Positions 26,163 through 35,303 of a stretch of 64,000 nucleotides of DNA are shown here, one piece after another. Source of the DNA: Acidimicrobilacustris europaeus (lineage in GTDB: Bacteria; Actinomycetota; Acidimicrobiia; Acidimicrobiales; Acidimicrobilacustridaceae); assembly GCA_965194515.1 (NCBI GenBank), contig OZ239146.1, positions 372,001-436,000 of the forward strand, read 5' to 3'. Within the stretch, counting starts at the first letter, position 1; each line of letters starts with the position of its first letter. Under the pieces are notes generated by a model. That model worked only from the letters and a program-made list of their open reading frames with translations, did no database searches and had not been told where the DNA came from. A program made the translations under genes and the position numbers.

Positions 26163-26816
26163 ATGAGCGCAACATCTCGTATTAGTGGTGTACCGGTCGA
26201 CCGCGATGGTCGGCCGGTCACTGCTGACGAAATTCTTGAGGTCGCGGGAAACATCGTTGAGCGTCATGGTGTCGACGCTCTCACGATGCGTCGACTGTCG
26301 GACGATCTTGGCGTTGCGGTGACATCGATTTATTGGCATGTCGGCAATCGGGATGCCGTACTCGACGGACTTGTCGACCGCCTTCTTGACCGGATGGAGA
26401 CAATTCGCGCTCTCGGCGACACGCCGCTTGAACGGATGGCATCGCTGGCCCGACAATTGCGGTCAACGTTGCTTGAACGTCAGCACCTCGTCGGCCTTGC
26501 TCACGAGCGTGACCGTTCGCCAGCAATGTTTCTTCCCGTACAGCAGGCGCTCGCCATCGAACTTGAAGCGATCGGCTTACGTGGTTCGGCAGCGGCGCTT
26601 CGTTTGCGAGCTCTGCAGGTTCATGTGATCTCCTCGGTCTTGATGGATCGCGCTGCAGCACGAAATGCAAGCCACGGAACCGTCGACCCTGATCTTTGGC
26701 CTGCTGACTTTGCCGATCGTGAACTGGTCGCCGCTCTTGCTGACCCGGCTGCCTATGACACGGTCTTTGAGTACGGATTGCAGTCGCTTCTGGCTGGTCT
26801 CGCCGCGTCGGATTGA
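26163..26816 (+). CDS. TetR/AcrR-family transcriptional regulator
   Basis: Protein of 217 aa. The N-terminal helix-turn-helix (~25-65: ILEVAGNIVERHGVDALTMRRLSDDLGVAVTSIYWHVGNRD) precedes a variable ligand-binding domain. It lies 7 bp after the tandem amidohydrolases and probably regulates that operon, with an acyl-CoA or pathway intermediate as ligand (inference). Candidate operators in the window are the CTGAC/GTCAG palindromes and GTGAC-N4-GTCAC. Confidence 0.9.
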   Translation: MSATSRISGVPVDRDGRPVTADEILEVAGNIVERHGVDALTMRRLSDDLGVAVTSIYWHVGNRDAVLDGLVDRLLDRMETIRALGDTPLERMASLARQLRSTLLERQHLVGLAHERDRSPAMFLPVQQALAIELEAIGLRGSAAALRLRALQVHVISSVLMDRAAARNASHGTVDPDLWPADFADRELVAALADPAAYDTVFEYGLQSLLAGLAASD

Positions 26817-26842
26817 CGGCGGAAGCAGTCGTTTGTCGCGAC

Positions 26843-26848
26843 TATCGT
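26843..26848 (+). promoter_or_regulatory. -10 element of leaderless APH-like gene
   Basis: TATCGT ends 7 nt before the ATG at 26856, and no Shine-Dalgarno is present. Confidence 0.5.
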
Positions 26849-26855
26849 CCGATAC

Positions 26856-27968
26856 ATGGCTGAGAATGACGAAGGTTTCCACGCCACCGAAACACCGTGG
26901 CGCCGTGATCCGTCCGAACTGACGGGTCGACTTACCGAGTGGGCAACAACCGCGTTTGGCGCGGGTTCCAGCGTTGCCAATGTCGTTGCTCCCGATAATG
27001 GGATGTCGAGCGAGAGCTGCCTCTTCGACATAACGCTCGACGGCCAGATCACTCAATATGTGGCGCGAATGGCGCCGCTTCCGCACGTCATTCCGGTGTT
27101 CCAGAACTACGACATTCAACTTCAGGCCAATGCCATGAATGTCGTGCGCGCCAACACCAGCGTTCCTGTTCCTGAGGTGACGCACGTCGAACTCGATACC
27201 TCAGTTCTCGACACGCCGTTCTTGGTGATGAAGCGACTTCCGGGAAGTGCCCCCACCGATATGCCGCCGTACGTCTTCGGAGGCTGGGTATGTGACCTTT
27301 CTGAAGAAGGCCGCGAAACAATGCAACGCAACGCGGTTCGCACGCTTGTGGATCTTCACGAACTTCGTCCCGATAACACCGATCTCGCGTTTCTCGCTCG
27401 TCCCGACAAGGGCAACTCGGCACTTGATCAACACCTTGGTCATGAGCGTGACTATTACGAGTGGGCCCGCGGCGATATCCACTACCCACTTATTGAACGA
27501 ACGTTTGAATGGCTCGATGCCAATCGTCCGACCATCGTGAACCCCACGGTTTTGAACTGGGGCGATGCTCGTATTGGCAACATGCTGTGGGAGGGCCCCA
27601 CACCCACCGCAGTTCTTGATTGGGAAATGGCCTGTCTTGGTCCGGCCGAAGTTGATCTTGCATGGATGATCTTCCTGCACGCGTTCTTCCAGAACATTGC
27701 CGTCACCTTCGAGATGCCTGGCTTGCCCAATTTCATGCGTCGCTCAGAGATGGCCGCGCTTTATACCGAGATGAGTGGTCGGTCGGTTGAGGCCCTCGAA
27801 TGGTTCGAGGTCTTTGCGGCCCTCCGCTTCGCCACCGTGTCGGTGCGCACCACCACTCGTGGGGTCGAATACGGACAGCAAGAAGCGCCTGCCGAACCCG
27901 ACGATGTGATCATGTTCCGAGGTCTCCTGGAGCAAATGCTCGAAGGCTCGTATTGGGAAGGCCGCTAG
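26856..27968 (+). CDS. Aminoglycoside-phosphotransferase-like kinase (APH/ACAD10 kinase-domain type)
   Basis: Protein of 370 aa. APH fold: FLVMKRLPGSAP (hinge), VLNWGDARIGNML (catalytic loop with Asp and Asn; the usual HGD is WGD) and AVLDWEMACLGPAEVDLAW (DxD-type metal loop). Such proteins beside acyl-CoA genes resemble the kinase domain of ACAD10/11, which acts on 4-hydroxyacyl-CoA; resistance is unlikely. Phosphorylation of a hydroxyacyl-CoA is an inferred role. A leaderless start is likely. Confidence 0.85.
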   Translation: MAENDEGFHATETPWRRDPSELTGRLTEWATTAFGAGSSVANVVAPDNGMSSESCLFDITLDGQITQYVARMAPLPHVIPVFQNYDIQLQANAMNVVRANTSVPVPEVTHVELDTSVLDTPFLVMKRLPGSAPTDMPPYVFGGWVCDLSEEGRETMQRNAVRTLVDLHELRPDNTDLAFLARPDKGNSALDQHLGHERDYYEWARGDIHYPLIERTFEWLDANRPTIVNPTVLNWGDARIGNMLWEGPTPTAVLDWEMACLGPAEVDLAWMIFLHAFFQNIAVTFEMPGLPNFMRRSEMAALYTEMSGRSVEALEWFEVFAALRFATVSVRTTTRGVEYGQQEAPAEPDDVIMFRGLLEQMLEGSYWEGR

Positions 27969-28018
27969 GCCCAAGAGTTCAAAACGTGTCATCGGTCACA
28001 CCTGAGGGCAGATCGCGC

Positions 28019-28024
28019 TACGGT
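28019..28024 (+). promoter_or_regulatory. -10 element of leaderless MarR gene
   Basis: TACGGT ends 7 nt before the GTG at 28032. Confidence 0.5.
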
Positions 28025-28031
28025 TCGCAGT

Positions 28032-28511
28032 GTGAGCCGGGTGGACGATCTTCGAAAACTGGATCAGGCGCTTTCTCGAATCAACCGGATTTCGACCGGT
28101 CGTGTCTCTGCCCGTCACCGCTCAGAGCGCGCCGGGATCCTTCTTTCTCGTCCTGCGATCTCGATTCTGGGGGCACTGCACTCTTCTGGCCCGGTTCGGC
28201 TGTCCTCGCTGGCCCGCCTCACCGGACTCGAAGCCCCATTGATTAGCCGCGAGATCAAGGAACTCGGCGACGGTGGGTATGTGGCCCGCAGCGCTGATCC
28301 GACCGATGGGCGGGCTGGAATCGTCGAACTCAGCCCGAAAGGTAGCGATGCATGGAATCGTTATCGCCATGTCGCCGACGACATCAACGCCGAGACGTTT
28401 TCGGAATGGTCCTCTGACGATCTGCGCACGTTGCGGGTGCTGCTCGAACGCGTCGCTCGAGATGTTTCCAAGGGGTCATCGACCTTTCAACGCCAAAGTA
28501 AGGCCAGCTGA
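28032..28511 (+). CDS. MarR-family transcriptional regulator
   Basis: Protein of 159 aa. A winged helix-turn-helix occupies ~50-110: PVRLSSLARLTGLEAPLISREIKELGDGGYV is the recognition region and RSADPTDGRAGIVELSPKG the wing. MarR proteins bind DNA as dimers and release it on aromatic or CoA-type ligands. It is followed after 48 bp by an acyl-CoA synthetase, its likely target or companion. GTG start, leaderless. Confidence 0.88.
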   Translation: MSRVDDLRKLDQALSRINRISTGRVSARHRSERAGILLSRPAISILGALHSSGPVRLSSLARLTGLEAPLISREIKELGDGGYVARSADPTDGRAGIVELSPKGSDAWNRYRHVADDINAETFSEWSSDDLRTLRVLLERVARDVSKGSSTFQRQSKAS

Positions 28512-28546
28512 GAGATCTCGTTCGGGCATCGATCGAGGTCGTGACC

Positions 28547-28552
28547 TACATT
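28547..28552 (+). promoter_or_regulatory. -10 element of leaderless acyl-CoA synthetase gene
   Basis: TACATT ends 7 nt before ATG 28560; no Shine-Dalgarno. Confidence 0.5.
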
Positions 28553-28559
28553 CCCCGGT

Positions 28560-30149
28560 ATGACTGAAGCTTCCTGGGAAACCGCAGACCTCAACCGACC
28601 CATCTATGCCGCTGACCTCATCATCAGCGCGTTGAGTCGTACGCCCGACAACCCGGCGGTGAACATCATTGGTCAGCGCGAGATGACTGCTCGCGAGATG
28701 AGCGAGATGGTGAGTCGCTACTCGCAAGCACTTGCATCGAAAGGTCTGACCCAAGGGAAGCAACTTTCGGTCCTCGCGCTCAATCGACCCGAAGTTCTTT
28801 TCAATATGGCAGCGAATCAAGTGAATGCAACCCGGTCCACGCCATTGCATCCGATGGGTTCGGCCGATGATCAGGCATACGTGCTTGGTGATTGCGGAGC
28901 AGAAGCTCTTGTCTTTGATCCTGACAACTTCACTGATCGTGCTCGCGAACTTGCTGAGCGAGTTCCGACAATCAAGCACTTCCTTTCGTTGGGTCCGTGC
29001 GAGTTCGGTGAAGATCTCAATGCTTTGGCAATGACTTTTGAGCCGAAGCCTCTCGTTGCTCCGCTTGTAAATGGCGAGGATCTCGCAGGTATTTCCTACT
29101 CAGGCGGAACCACGGGCAAGCCAAAGGGAATCATGAGCAGTTATCGGGGCGGCGCCACGATGACTCAGATTCAGATGTCTGATTGGCAATGGCCTGACGA
29201 GGTTCGCTTCCTTATCTGCACGCCACTGTCGCACGCGGGTGCTGCGTTCTTCACTCCGACTCTTCTGAAGGGTGGCTCGCTTACCGTCCTGCCTGGTTTT
29301 GACCCAGAGAAGTTCATGCAAACGGTGCAAGACCATCGCATTACCGCAACGATGTTGGTGCCGACGATGATCTATGTGTTGCTCGACCATCCGAAGTTTG
29401 ATCAGTACGACCTTTCGAGTCTTCAAACCATCTTCTACGGAGCATCGGCGATTTCTCCGACGCGGCTCGCTGAAGGCATTCGCCGTATGGGTCCGATCTT
29501 CTTCCAGTTCTACGGACAGGCGGAATGTCCGATGACGATCACCGTCCTGCGCAAGGAAGACCACGATCCCGACAATCTCGAACGACTTGCCAGTTGTGGT
29601 CGTCCAGTCCCGTGGCTGCACGTTGCATTGCTCGATGACGATGGCAACGTTGTTCCCCACGGTGAACCTGGCGAAATCTGTGTGCGTGGTCCGCTGAACA
29701 TGAAGGGGTATCTCGGCAACCCCGAACAAACCGCTGAAGCGTTCGAGCATGGCTGGCTTCATACCGGTGACGTCGCTCGTGCTGATGACGAAGGCTTTCT
29801 CTACATCGTCGACCGCAAGAAAGACATGATCATCACTGGTGGCTTCAACGTGTACCCGCGTGAAGTCGAGGATGTCATTTCCACACATCCCGCCGTTTCG
29901 GCCGTCGCAGTCATTGGCGTGCCCGACGAGCGCTGGGGCGAGTCAGTCAAGGCAGTTGTGGTGCGCCGTCCGGGAGCCTCGGTCGAGGCCGAGGAACTGA
30001 TTTCGTTGGTGAAAGACGCCAAGGGATCGGTGCAAGCTCCCAAGAGTGTCGACTTCATCGACGCCATTCCCCTCAGCGCCTTGGGCAAGCCCGATAAGAA
30101 GGCGCTTCGCGCGCAGTACTGGGGAGACGGCAGCCGTCAGGTGAACTGA
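28560..30149 (+). CDS. Acyl-CoA synthetase (AMP-dependent ligase, FadD-like)
   Basis: Protein of 529 aa. SYSGGTTGKPKGIMSSYRGG (~180-199) is the P-loop, FYGQAECPMTITVL (middle) and GWLHTGDVARADDEGFLYIVDRKKDMIITGGFNVYP (hinge, ~398-433) are canonical, and PLSALGKPDKKALR carries the C-terminal catalytic Lys. It activates a carboxylic acid through an acyl-AMP. It has its own leaderless promoter, separate from the MarR gene. Substrate unknown. Confidence 0.9.
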   Translation: MTEASWETADLNRPIYAADLIISALSRTPDNPAVNIIGQREMTAREMSEMVSRYSQALASKGLTQGKQLSVLALNRPEVLFNMAANQVNATRSTPLHPMGSADDQAYVLGDCGAEALVFDPDNFTDRARELAERVPTIKHFLSLGPCEFGEDLNALAMTFEPKPLVAPLVNGEDLAGISYSGGTTGKPKGIMSSYRGGATMTQIQMSDWQWPDEVRFLICTPLSHAGAAFFTPTLLKGGSLTVLPGFDPEKFMQTVQDHRITATMLVPTMIYVLLDHPKFDQYDLSSLQTIFYGASAISPTRLAEGIRRMGPIFFQFYGQAECPMTITVLRKEDHDPDNLERLASCGRPVPWLHVALLDDDGNVVPHGEPGEICVRGPLNMKGYLGNPEQTAEAFEHGWLHTGDVARADDEGFLYIVDRKKDMIITGGFNVYPREVEDVISTHPAVSAVAVIGVPDERWGESVKAVVVRRPGASVEAEELISLVKDAKGSVQAPKSVDFIDAIPLSALGKPDKKALRAQYWGDGSRQVN

Positions 30150-30343
30150 CGCCGAGGCCGAACAGGTCTCGCTGGCTCTGGCGAAATAGTTCACTGGGGA
30201 AACTTTCTCTGGCCGGGGTGTGCCGGTAGTCTCATCTCCTCGATGCCCGCCCTGTCCTCCGATTCGGAACACTAGGGTGGCGCCGGTCACAGTTACGAGA
30301 ATGATTCGCTGGACGTCCCGGGAGCGGGGCGAGGGGGAACAGA

Positions 30344-32614
30344 GTGCAGACATTCCTGCAGTACACGATCTTGGGTCTGGCAATCGGTGGCTCCTATTTC
30401 ATCGCCGCGTCCGGTCTCGTCGTGACGTACACAACCTCTGGCATTTTCAACTTCGCTCAGGGCGCAATCGCAATGCTTGCGGTCTTCACCTACTGGCAGT
30501 TCCGGTGGGGATGGAATTGGCCGGCACCGCTCGCACTACTCATGGTCCTTGGCGTTCTTGCTCCGCTTTTGGGTGCGGCCCTCTACCAGGTAGTCATGAA
30601 GAATCTTCGGGGCACCTCTGAGGTCACGAAGATCATCGTGCCCATCGGCGTCATGCTCGGTTTCCAAGCTCTTGCGACGTGGGTCTGGAACCCGACCTCA
30701 AGCACTCCTCGTCAGTTCCAGAAGTTCTTCGGCCCGAATGCGTTTGTGCACTTCGGCTCGATCAAGGTCTCGTGGCACGAAATCATTGCGTTCGTCATCG
30801 CCATTGCCATCGCCGTGGGTATTCGGTTGCTGTTTGTGCGCACCCGTTCCGGTGTGGCGATGCGAGCAGTCGTCGACGATCCCGAGTTGCTCCAACTCAA
30901 TGGTGGCCGCCCCGAACGACTGGCCATGATTTCGTGGGCCGGAGGTTCGTTCCTCGCCGCCCTCGCCGGAATTCTCATCCAGCCGATGATTGGATCGGCA
31001 ATGAGCGCAGGACAGCTCACGCTTCTTGTTATCGATGCATTCGCTGCCGCGATGTTCGGTCGCCTGCGGAGCCTCCCGCGCACCCTTGCCGGGGCACTGG
31101 TCATCGGCCTCACCACGACCTATGTCATCGCGTATTTCCCGAGCAAGTGGACCTGGTCAAGTTCGTTCCGTAACTCGTTGCCGATGATCTTTCTGTTCAT
31201 CGTCCTCATCGTGCTGCCCCAAGATCGCCTTCGTGGAGCAACCGTGCTTCGCCTTCGCGAACGATTCCGCATGCCGTCAATCCGTACTGCCTGGATCGCT
31301 GGCTTGGTTCTGATGGTTGTGGTGTTCTGTCTCAAGGTCATCATGGAACGCACAGCGGTCAATACGCTCACCCTTGCTCTGACCTTCGCGATCATTGCGT
31401 TGTCTCTGGTTCTACTCACCGGTTTCGCCGGCGAAATCAATCTTGCAGCGTTGTCGTTCGGAGCTATCGCTGTCATCGTCGTGTATCACTTCGGCACGAC
31501 TGGCTCCGGAGCCGATGCGCGCACGACTCTTTGGGGCATCTTGCTCGCGGCGGTGGTTACCGCGTTAGTCGGCGCGGTGATTGCGTTGCCGGCCCTTCGA
31601 CTACGCGGACTCTATTTGGCCTTGGCCACCATGGCCTTTGGTGTCTTCGTTTCTCGAATGGTGCTGACCGAACGCAACGAACGCGACATCTTCGGAGTGA
31701 AGTTCACGATCTTTACCGCCGGGCAGCTCTCGATTCCGAAGCCAAAGATCGGTCCATTCGATTTCAACAGTCCCGACGCGTTCCTGTTCCTTTGCGCCGG
31801 CCTCTTCGCGATCATCGGCATCGGCATGGTCTATTTGCGCCACAGCGGATACGGCCGTCGTCTTGCTGCAATGAAAGACAGCCCGGCAGCTTCGGCCACA
31901 TTGGGCATGAGCGTTGTGCGCTTGAAGCTGTCGATCTTCATGATGTCTGCAGCCATCGCAGGAATTGGCGGCGTCATGATGGCGGCCCAAATCGGAACCG
32001 TGAACTCCGACCGTTTCGACATCCTTCTGAGCCTTTCGCTCATGATGATCACTGTCGTTGGCGGCATCGGATATATCTCCGGCGCACTCTTCGCTGGAAT
32101 CTTCCTGATCGCTTTCGTGCAGATGCTCGATCTCACACTCAAGAAGTTCGCAGTGGACTATTCGAGTCTCGAAGCGATCTTCCTGTTCTTCGTTTCTGTC
32201 GTTACCGTGTTGCCCGCCACGATCGGCATCACGATGGGCAAGAACCCTTCAGGCGCTGTGAGCGACATTGTCGCCGGCCTCGATCAGATCAAGCAGTCAA
32301 AGCCTTTGGTGATCACCCTGGTCGGTCTCGAAGCCGCCATTTGGGCGCTCGCTGCGACCGATGTCATCACCAACTGGAACTTTGTCATTCTCACGATGAT
32401 CAACCTGTTCATCGTGCCTGTCATTGGCGGCAAGGTTCTCCTGGCTCGAGCGATGCGCGGGGTTCCGAAACCAGTGCCGCCGGAACTTATCGGCATCGAT
32501 CGACCCTTCACATTCGACGATCTTGCCGAGATGGATCGTGCGCTCGATCTTGAAGGTGTTGTTGTCCCGTCTGCGGGAACTGTCCGAGAGGGGGCAACCG
32601 GTGTCTCTGCTTGA
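30344..32614 (+). CDS. Fused LivH-LivM ABC transporter permease (system 1)
   Basis: Protein of 756 aa. The first ~300 residues are LivH-like (GGSYFIAASGLVVTYTTSGIFNFAQGA); ~310-640 are LivM-like (TGFAGEINLAALSFGAIAV, LRLRGLYLALATMAFG, MKDSPAASATLGM). A C-terminal extension with further hydrophobic stretches ends in a cytoplasmic tail RPFTFDDLAEMDRALDL. The normally separate permease subunits are fused in one chain, and the same fusion occurs in system 2, so it is not a sequencing artefact. It imports branched-chain amino acids or, more likely here, a related hydrophobic carboxylate. GTG 30344 follows GAGGGGGAAC. No binding protein is adjacent. Confidence 0.9.
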   Translation: MQTFLQYTILGLAIGGSYFIAASGLVVTYTTSGIFNFAQGAIAMLAVFTYWQFRWGWNWPAPLALLMVLGVLAPLLGAALYQVVMKNLRGTSEVTKIIVPIGVMLGFQALATWVWNPTSSTPRQFQKFFGPNAFVHFGSIKVSWHEIIAFVIAIAIAVGIRLLFVRTRSGVAMRAVVDDPELLQLNGGRPERLAMISWAGGSFLAALAGILIQPMIGSAMSAGQLTLLVIDAFAAAMFGRLRSLPRTLAGALVIGLTTTYVIAYFPSKWTWSSSFRNSLPMIFLFIVLIVLPQDRLRGATVLRLRERFRMPSIRTAWIAGLVLMVVVFCLKVIMERTAVNTLTLALTFAIIALSLVLLTGFAGEINLAALSFGAIAVIVVYHFGTTGSGADARTTLWGILLAAVVTALVGAVIALPALRLRGLYLALATMAFGVFVSRMVLTERNERDIFGVKFTIFTAGQLSIPKPKIGPFDFNSPDAFLFLCAGLFAIIGIGMVYLRHSGYGRRLAAMKDSPAASATLGMSVVRLKLSIFMMSAAIAGIGGVMMAAQIGTVNSDRFDILLSLSLMMITVVGGIGYISGALFAGIFLIAFVQMLDLTLKKFAVDYSSLEAIFLFFVSVVTVLPATIGITMGKNPSGAVSDIVAGLDQIKQSKPLVITLVGLEAAIWALAATDVITNWNFVILTMINLFIVPVIGGKVLLARAMRGVPKPVPPELIGIDRPFTFDDLAEMDRALDLEGVVVPSAGTVREGATGVSA

Positions 32615-33344
32615 AACTGTCGACGTGAAGGTGAAGTTCGGCGGCAACGTTGCGCTGAACGATGTTTCGATTTCCGTCGAAGCCGGAAGCGTTACCGGAC
32701 TCATCGGTCCGAATGGTGCCGGTAAGACCACGTTGTTCAACACGATCACTGGGCTTCAACCGCTTACCTCCGGGAAGATTGTCTTCAATGGCAAAGATGT
32801 AACGAAAGAGCCTCCCCATAAGCGCACGCGCATGGGTCTGGCCCGTACCTTCCAGCGTCTCGAACTCTTCACGTCATTGTCAGTTCGCGACAATGTTCGG
32901 GTCGCGGGTGAAATTCGCAATCGCTGGAGTTTCCGAACGACGCGTATGGACGTCAACGCTGAAACCGATCGCATCATCAAACTCGTGGGCCTGGCCGACG
33001 TTGCTGATCGCGAAGTCGGCGAAATCCCCACCGGACAAGCTCGCGTTGTTGAACTCGCACGAGCACTCATGATTCAGCCCACGTTGCTCCTTCTCGATGA
33101 GCCAGCATCAGGCCAGACCGAAGAAGAGACCGAACAATTTGGTGAACTTCTCAAAAATCTTGCCCGTAACGATGGCCTTGGTATTTGTCTCGTCGAGCAC
33201 GATATGGCGCTCGTCATGAAGGTGTGCGAAACGATCCACGTTCTCGATTTCGGCACAATGATTTCGAGTGGTTCAGCGGACTTTGTTCGCAATGATCCGA
33301 CCGTTATCGATGCCTACCTTGGTTCCCCGGAGAGTGTCGGATGA
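32601..33344 (+). CDS. LivG-type ABC ATPase (system 1)
   Basis: Protein of 247 aa. Walker A GPNGAGKTT (~36-44), Walker B LLLLDEP and the LivG-specific ARTFQRLELF insertion are present. The signature loop reads EIPTGQARVVELARAL rather than LSGGQ or LSYGQ. GTG 32601 overlaps the permease by 14 bp and follows GAGAGGGGG; an in-frame start further upstream would duplicate permease coding sequence. Confidence 0.92.
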   Translation: MSLLETVDVKVKFGGNVALNDVSISVEAGSVTGLIGPNGAGKTTLFNTITGLQPLTSGKIVFNGKDVTKEPPHKRTRMGLARTFQRLELFTSLSVRDNVRVAGEIRNRWSFRTTRMDVNAETDRIIKLVGLADVADREVGEIPTGQARVVELARALMIQPTLLLLDEPASGQTEEETEQFGELLKNLARNDGLGICLVEHDMALVMKVCETIHVLDFGTMISSGSADFVRNDPTVIDAYLGSPESVG

Positions 33345-34081
33345 GCGAAACCCACTATCACGAAGATCATGGTGCAATTGCTGACGCCCCACTGATCGAA
33401 CTCGTCGACGTTCGCGCTGCCTATGGCACGATCGAGGTGCTTCACGGCATCAGCCTTTCTGTGCCGCAGGGTTCCGTTGTTGCGCTGCTTGGCCCCAACG
33501 GTGCCGGAAAGTCCACCATCCTTAAGGTGGTGTCTGGGCTTTTGCAGCCCACCGCCGGCGAGGTTCGCTTGGCTGGTCGTGTCGTCAATGGCGCTCCCGC
33601 CGATGAGCTCGCTCGTCTCGGTCTCTGCACCATTCCTGAAGGTCGCGGAGTGTTCCCGAACCTCACGGTTCGCGAGAACCTCTGGATGGCGACCATGTCG
33701 GGCGTTCCGCTCGCTGATGTCGAAGAAATCGCGTACGCCCGATTCCCGCGTTTGGGAGAACGGCGCAAACAGCTCGCCGGCACCATGTCCGGTGGCGAAC
33801 AGCAAATGTTGTCGATGGCGCGGGCGTTGTCCGTGAATCCATCGGTACTACTCCTCGACGAATTGTCGATGGGTCTGGCTCCGCTTGTCGTAGCCAATCT
33901 CTACGAGATCGTGGCTCAGGTCTCGCAAGAGGGAGTTTCGATCCTGGTATCCGAGCAGTTTGCTCGGACCGTCTTGGGCATCGCCCAATACGCAGCGATC
34001 GTGCTCCACGGGACTATCACCCGAGTTGGTACTCCCGCTGAGCTTGAAGATGAATTGTCCGCTGCCTACCTGGGCTCGTGA
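33341..34081 (+). CDS. LivF-type ABC ATPase (system 1)
   Basis: Protein of 246 aa. Walker A GPNGAGKST, canonical signature MSGGEQQML and Walker B LLLDELSMGL (Leu replaces the usual Pro after DE). It pairs with LivG in an asymmetric ATPase dimer. It overlaps LivG by 4 bp (ATGA). Confidence 0.93.
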   Translation: MSETHYHEDHGAIADAPLIELVDVRAAYGTIEVLHGISLSVPQGSVVALLGPNGAGKSTILKVVSGLLQPTAGEVRLAGRVVNGAPADELARLGLCTIPEGRGVFPNLTVRENLWMATMSGVPLADVEEIAYARFPRLGERRKQLAGTMSGGEQQMLSMARALSVNPSVLLLDELSMGLAPLVVANLYEIVAQVSQEGVSILVSEQFARTVLGIAQYAAIVLHGTITRVGTPAELEDELSAAYLGS

Positions 34082-34093
34082 GACCGGAGAAAA

Positions 34094-34447
34094 ATGGAAA
34101 CCACTGGTGATCGCATTGAGCAATTCAAAGCCGATGTGACCGATATGAATCTGAAGACCGGCAATCCCAGCCGCGACAAGACGTTCCAAGCCCTCGGGTT
34201 TGTCATGATGCTCGTCGGCGTAATCGGCGCATTCGTCGTGTACGTGTCGTCGAACAATTTGAGCAGTCAGCTCGACGTGACGTCGCAGGTGGCGTTCGCT
34301 GTCGCCTTCCTTGCCCTCACGGTCTTTGGTGCTGCGATCTTCCTGCGTTATGCGCTGGCCAACTTCCTTCGCATGTGGCTGCTTCGTCAGCTCTATGAAG
34401 GCCAAGCCAATACCGATCGCGTCGTCGACGCTGTTTCCAAGCGCTGA
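34094..34447 (+). CDS. Conserved two-TM protein encoded after livF (system 1)
   Basis: Protein of 117 aa with no recognised family. An amphipathic N-terminus (~1-30) precedes TM1 (~32-52), a ~13-residue loop, TM2 (~66-86) and a basic amphipathic C-terminus (FLRMWLLRQLYEG, DRVVDAVSKR). It has the same length and pattern as the protein at 55209-55562: R-I/L-x-x-F, P-x-R, LG-x3-M, GAA-x-F, WL-x-R and DR-near-C-terminus are shared. It lies 12 bp after livF with GGAGA as ribosome-binding site, so it is cotranscribed with the transporter. An accessory subunit is inferred. Confidence 0.8.
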   Translation: METTGDRIEQFKADVTDMNLKTGNPSRDKTFQALGFVMMLVGVIGAFVVYVSSNNLSSQLDVTSQVAFAVAFLALTVFGAAIFLRYALANFLRMWLLRQLYEGQANTDRVVDAVSKR

Positions 34448-35250
34448 TGGGCACCATCGTCATCACCGGTGCCGGCTCCGGCATTGGTGCTGCGACGGCT
34501 GCCCGACTTCGAGCCGACGGGCACACCGTCATTGGGGTCGATCTGCGCGGTGCAGAGATCGAGGCCGATCTCGGAACGACTGAAGGCCGTTCGCATGCGA
34601 TCGCCGAGATCACCGAACGCAGTGGTGGCGTGATCAACGGCTTCGTGCCGTGTGCGGGCATCTCCGGGCTTCCTGGTCGTCCAGCGTCGTTGCTGGTGTC
34701 AGTGAATTACTTCGGCACGGTTGAATTGCTCGCTGCGCTTCGTCCGCTACTTGCTGCCGGTGCGCCATCTGCAGCGGTGGCGATCTCGTCGAACTCGACC
34801 ACCTGTCAGCCCGGATATTCAATGGATCTGGTCAACGCTTGCCTCACCGGCGATGAAGGCGCTGCTCGTGTCATTGGCGATCAGGGCGATTCGATCAATG
34901 CCTACCCGGCTACCAAGAACGCGGTGGCGAAGTGGGTGCGTCGCAATGCTGTCCTGCCTGAATGGGCTGGCGAGGGCATCACGCTCAACGCAATCGCCCC
35001 GGGAATGATCGCAACTCCGATGGTTCAAGAAGGCAAGGACGATCCCTCGATTCGTCCTGGCATGGAAATGTTCGAGGCTACGATTGCCATGGGTGGCGCG
35101 GGTGCCCCCGAGCAGATCGCTGGGCTTCTCGCATTCCTTCTCGGTCCCGATGCACGGTTTTTCTGCGGTTCGGTGATCTTCTGCGACGGAGGCACCGATG
35201 CCTCTTTCCGGGCCAATGATTGGCCTGCCCTTTGGAAGCCAGGCGCGTGA
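34447..35250 (+). CDS. Short-chain dehydrogenase/reductase
   Basis: Protein of 267 aa. TGAGSGIG (7-14), Ser in ISSNSTT and Tyr-x3-Lys in AYPATKNAV. The central region has a longer insert (VNACLTGDEGAARVIGDQGDS) like 3-alpha-hydroxysteroid dehydrogenase/carbonyl reductase types. The ATG overlaps the preceding stop (TGATG), so it is the last gene of transporter operon 1. A steroid-like hydroxyl is a plausible but unproven substrate. Confidence 0.87.
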   Translation: MGTIVITGAGSGIGAATAARLRADGHTVIGVDLRGAEIEADLGTTEGRSHAIAEITERSGGVINGFVPCAGISGLPGRPASLLVSVNYFGTVELLAALRPLLAAGAPSAAVAISSNSTTCQPGYSMDLVNACLTGDEGAARVIGDQGDSINAYPATKNAVAKWVRRNAVLPEWAGEGITLNAIAPGMIATPMVQEGKDDPSIRPGMEMFEATIAMGGAGAPEQIAGLLAFLLGPDARFFCGSVIFCDGGTDASFRANDWPALWKPGA

Positions 35251-35256
35251 ACCTCT

Positions 35257-35292
35257 GGTCGCTGAGCTGGTCGGACCGACCGCTCAGCGACC
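35257..35292. terminator. Bidirectional terminator between convergent SDR genes
   Basis: GGTCGCTGAGC / GCTCAGCGACC is a perfect 11-bp stem; the 14-nt interior can extend pairing (GGTCG/CGACC). Confidence 0.8.
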
Positions 35293-35303
35293 TGCACGCA
35301 TAG

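Noticed and set aside
26856..27968. Aminoglycoside resistance gene
   Set aside because: The APH fold is present, but the context and altered catalytic loop point to the ACAD10/11-type kinase group.
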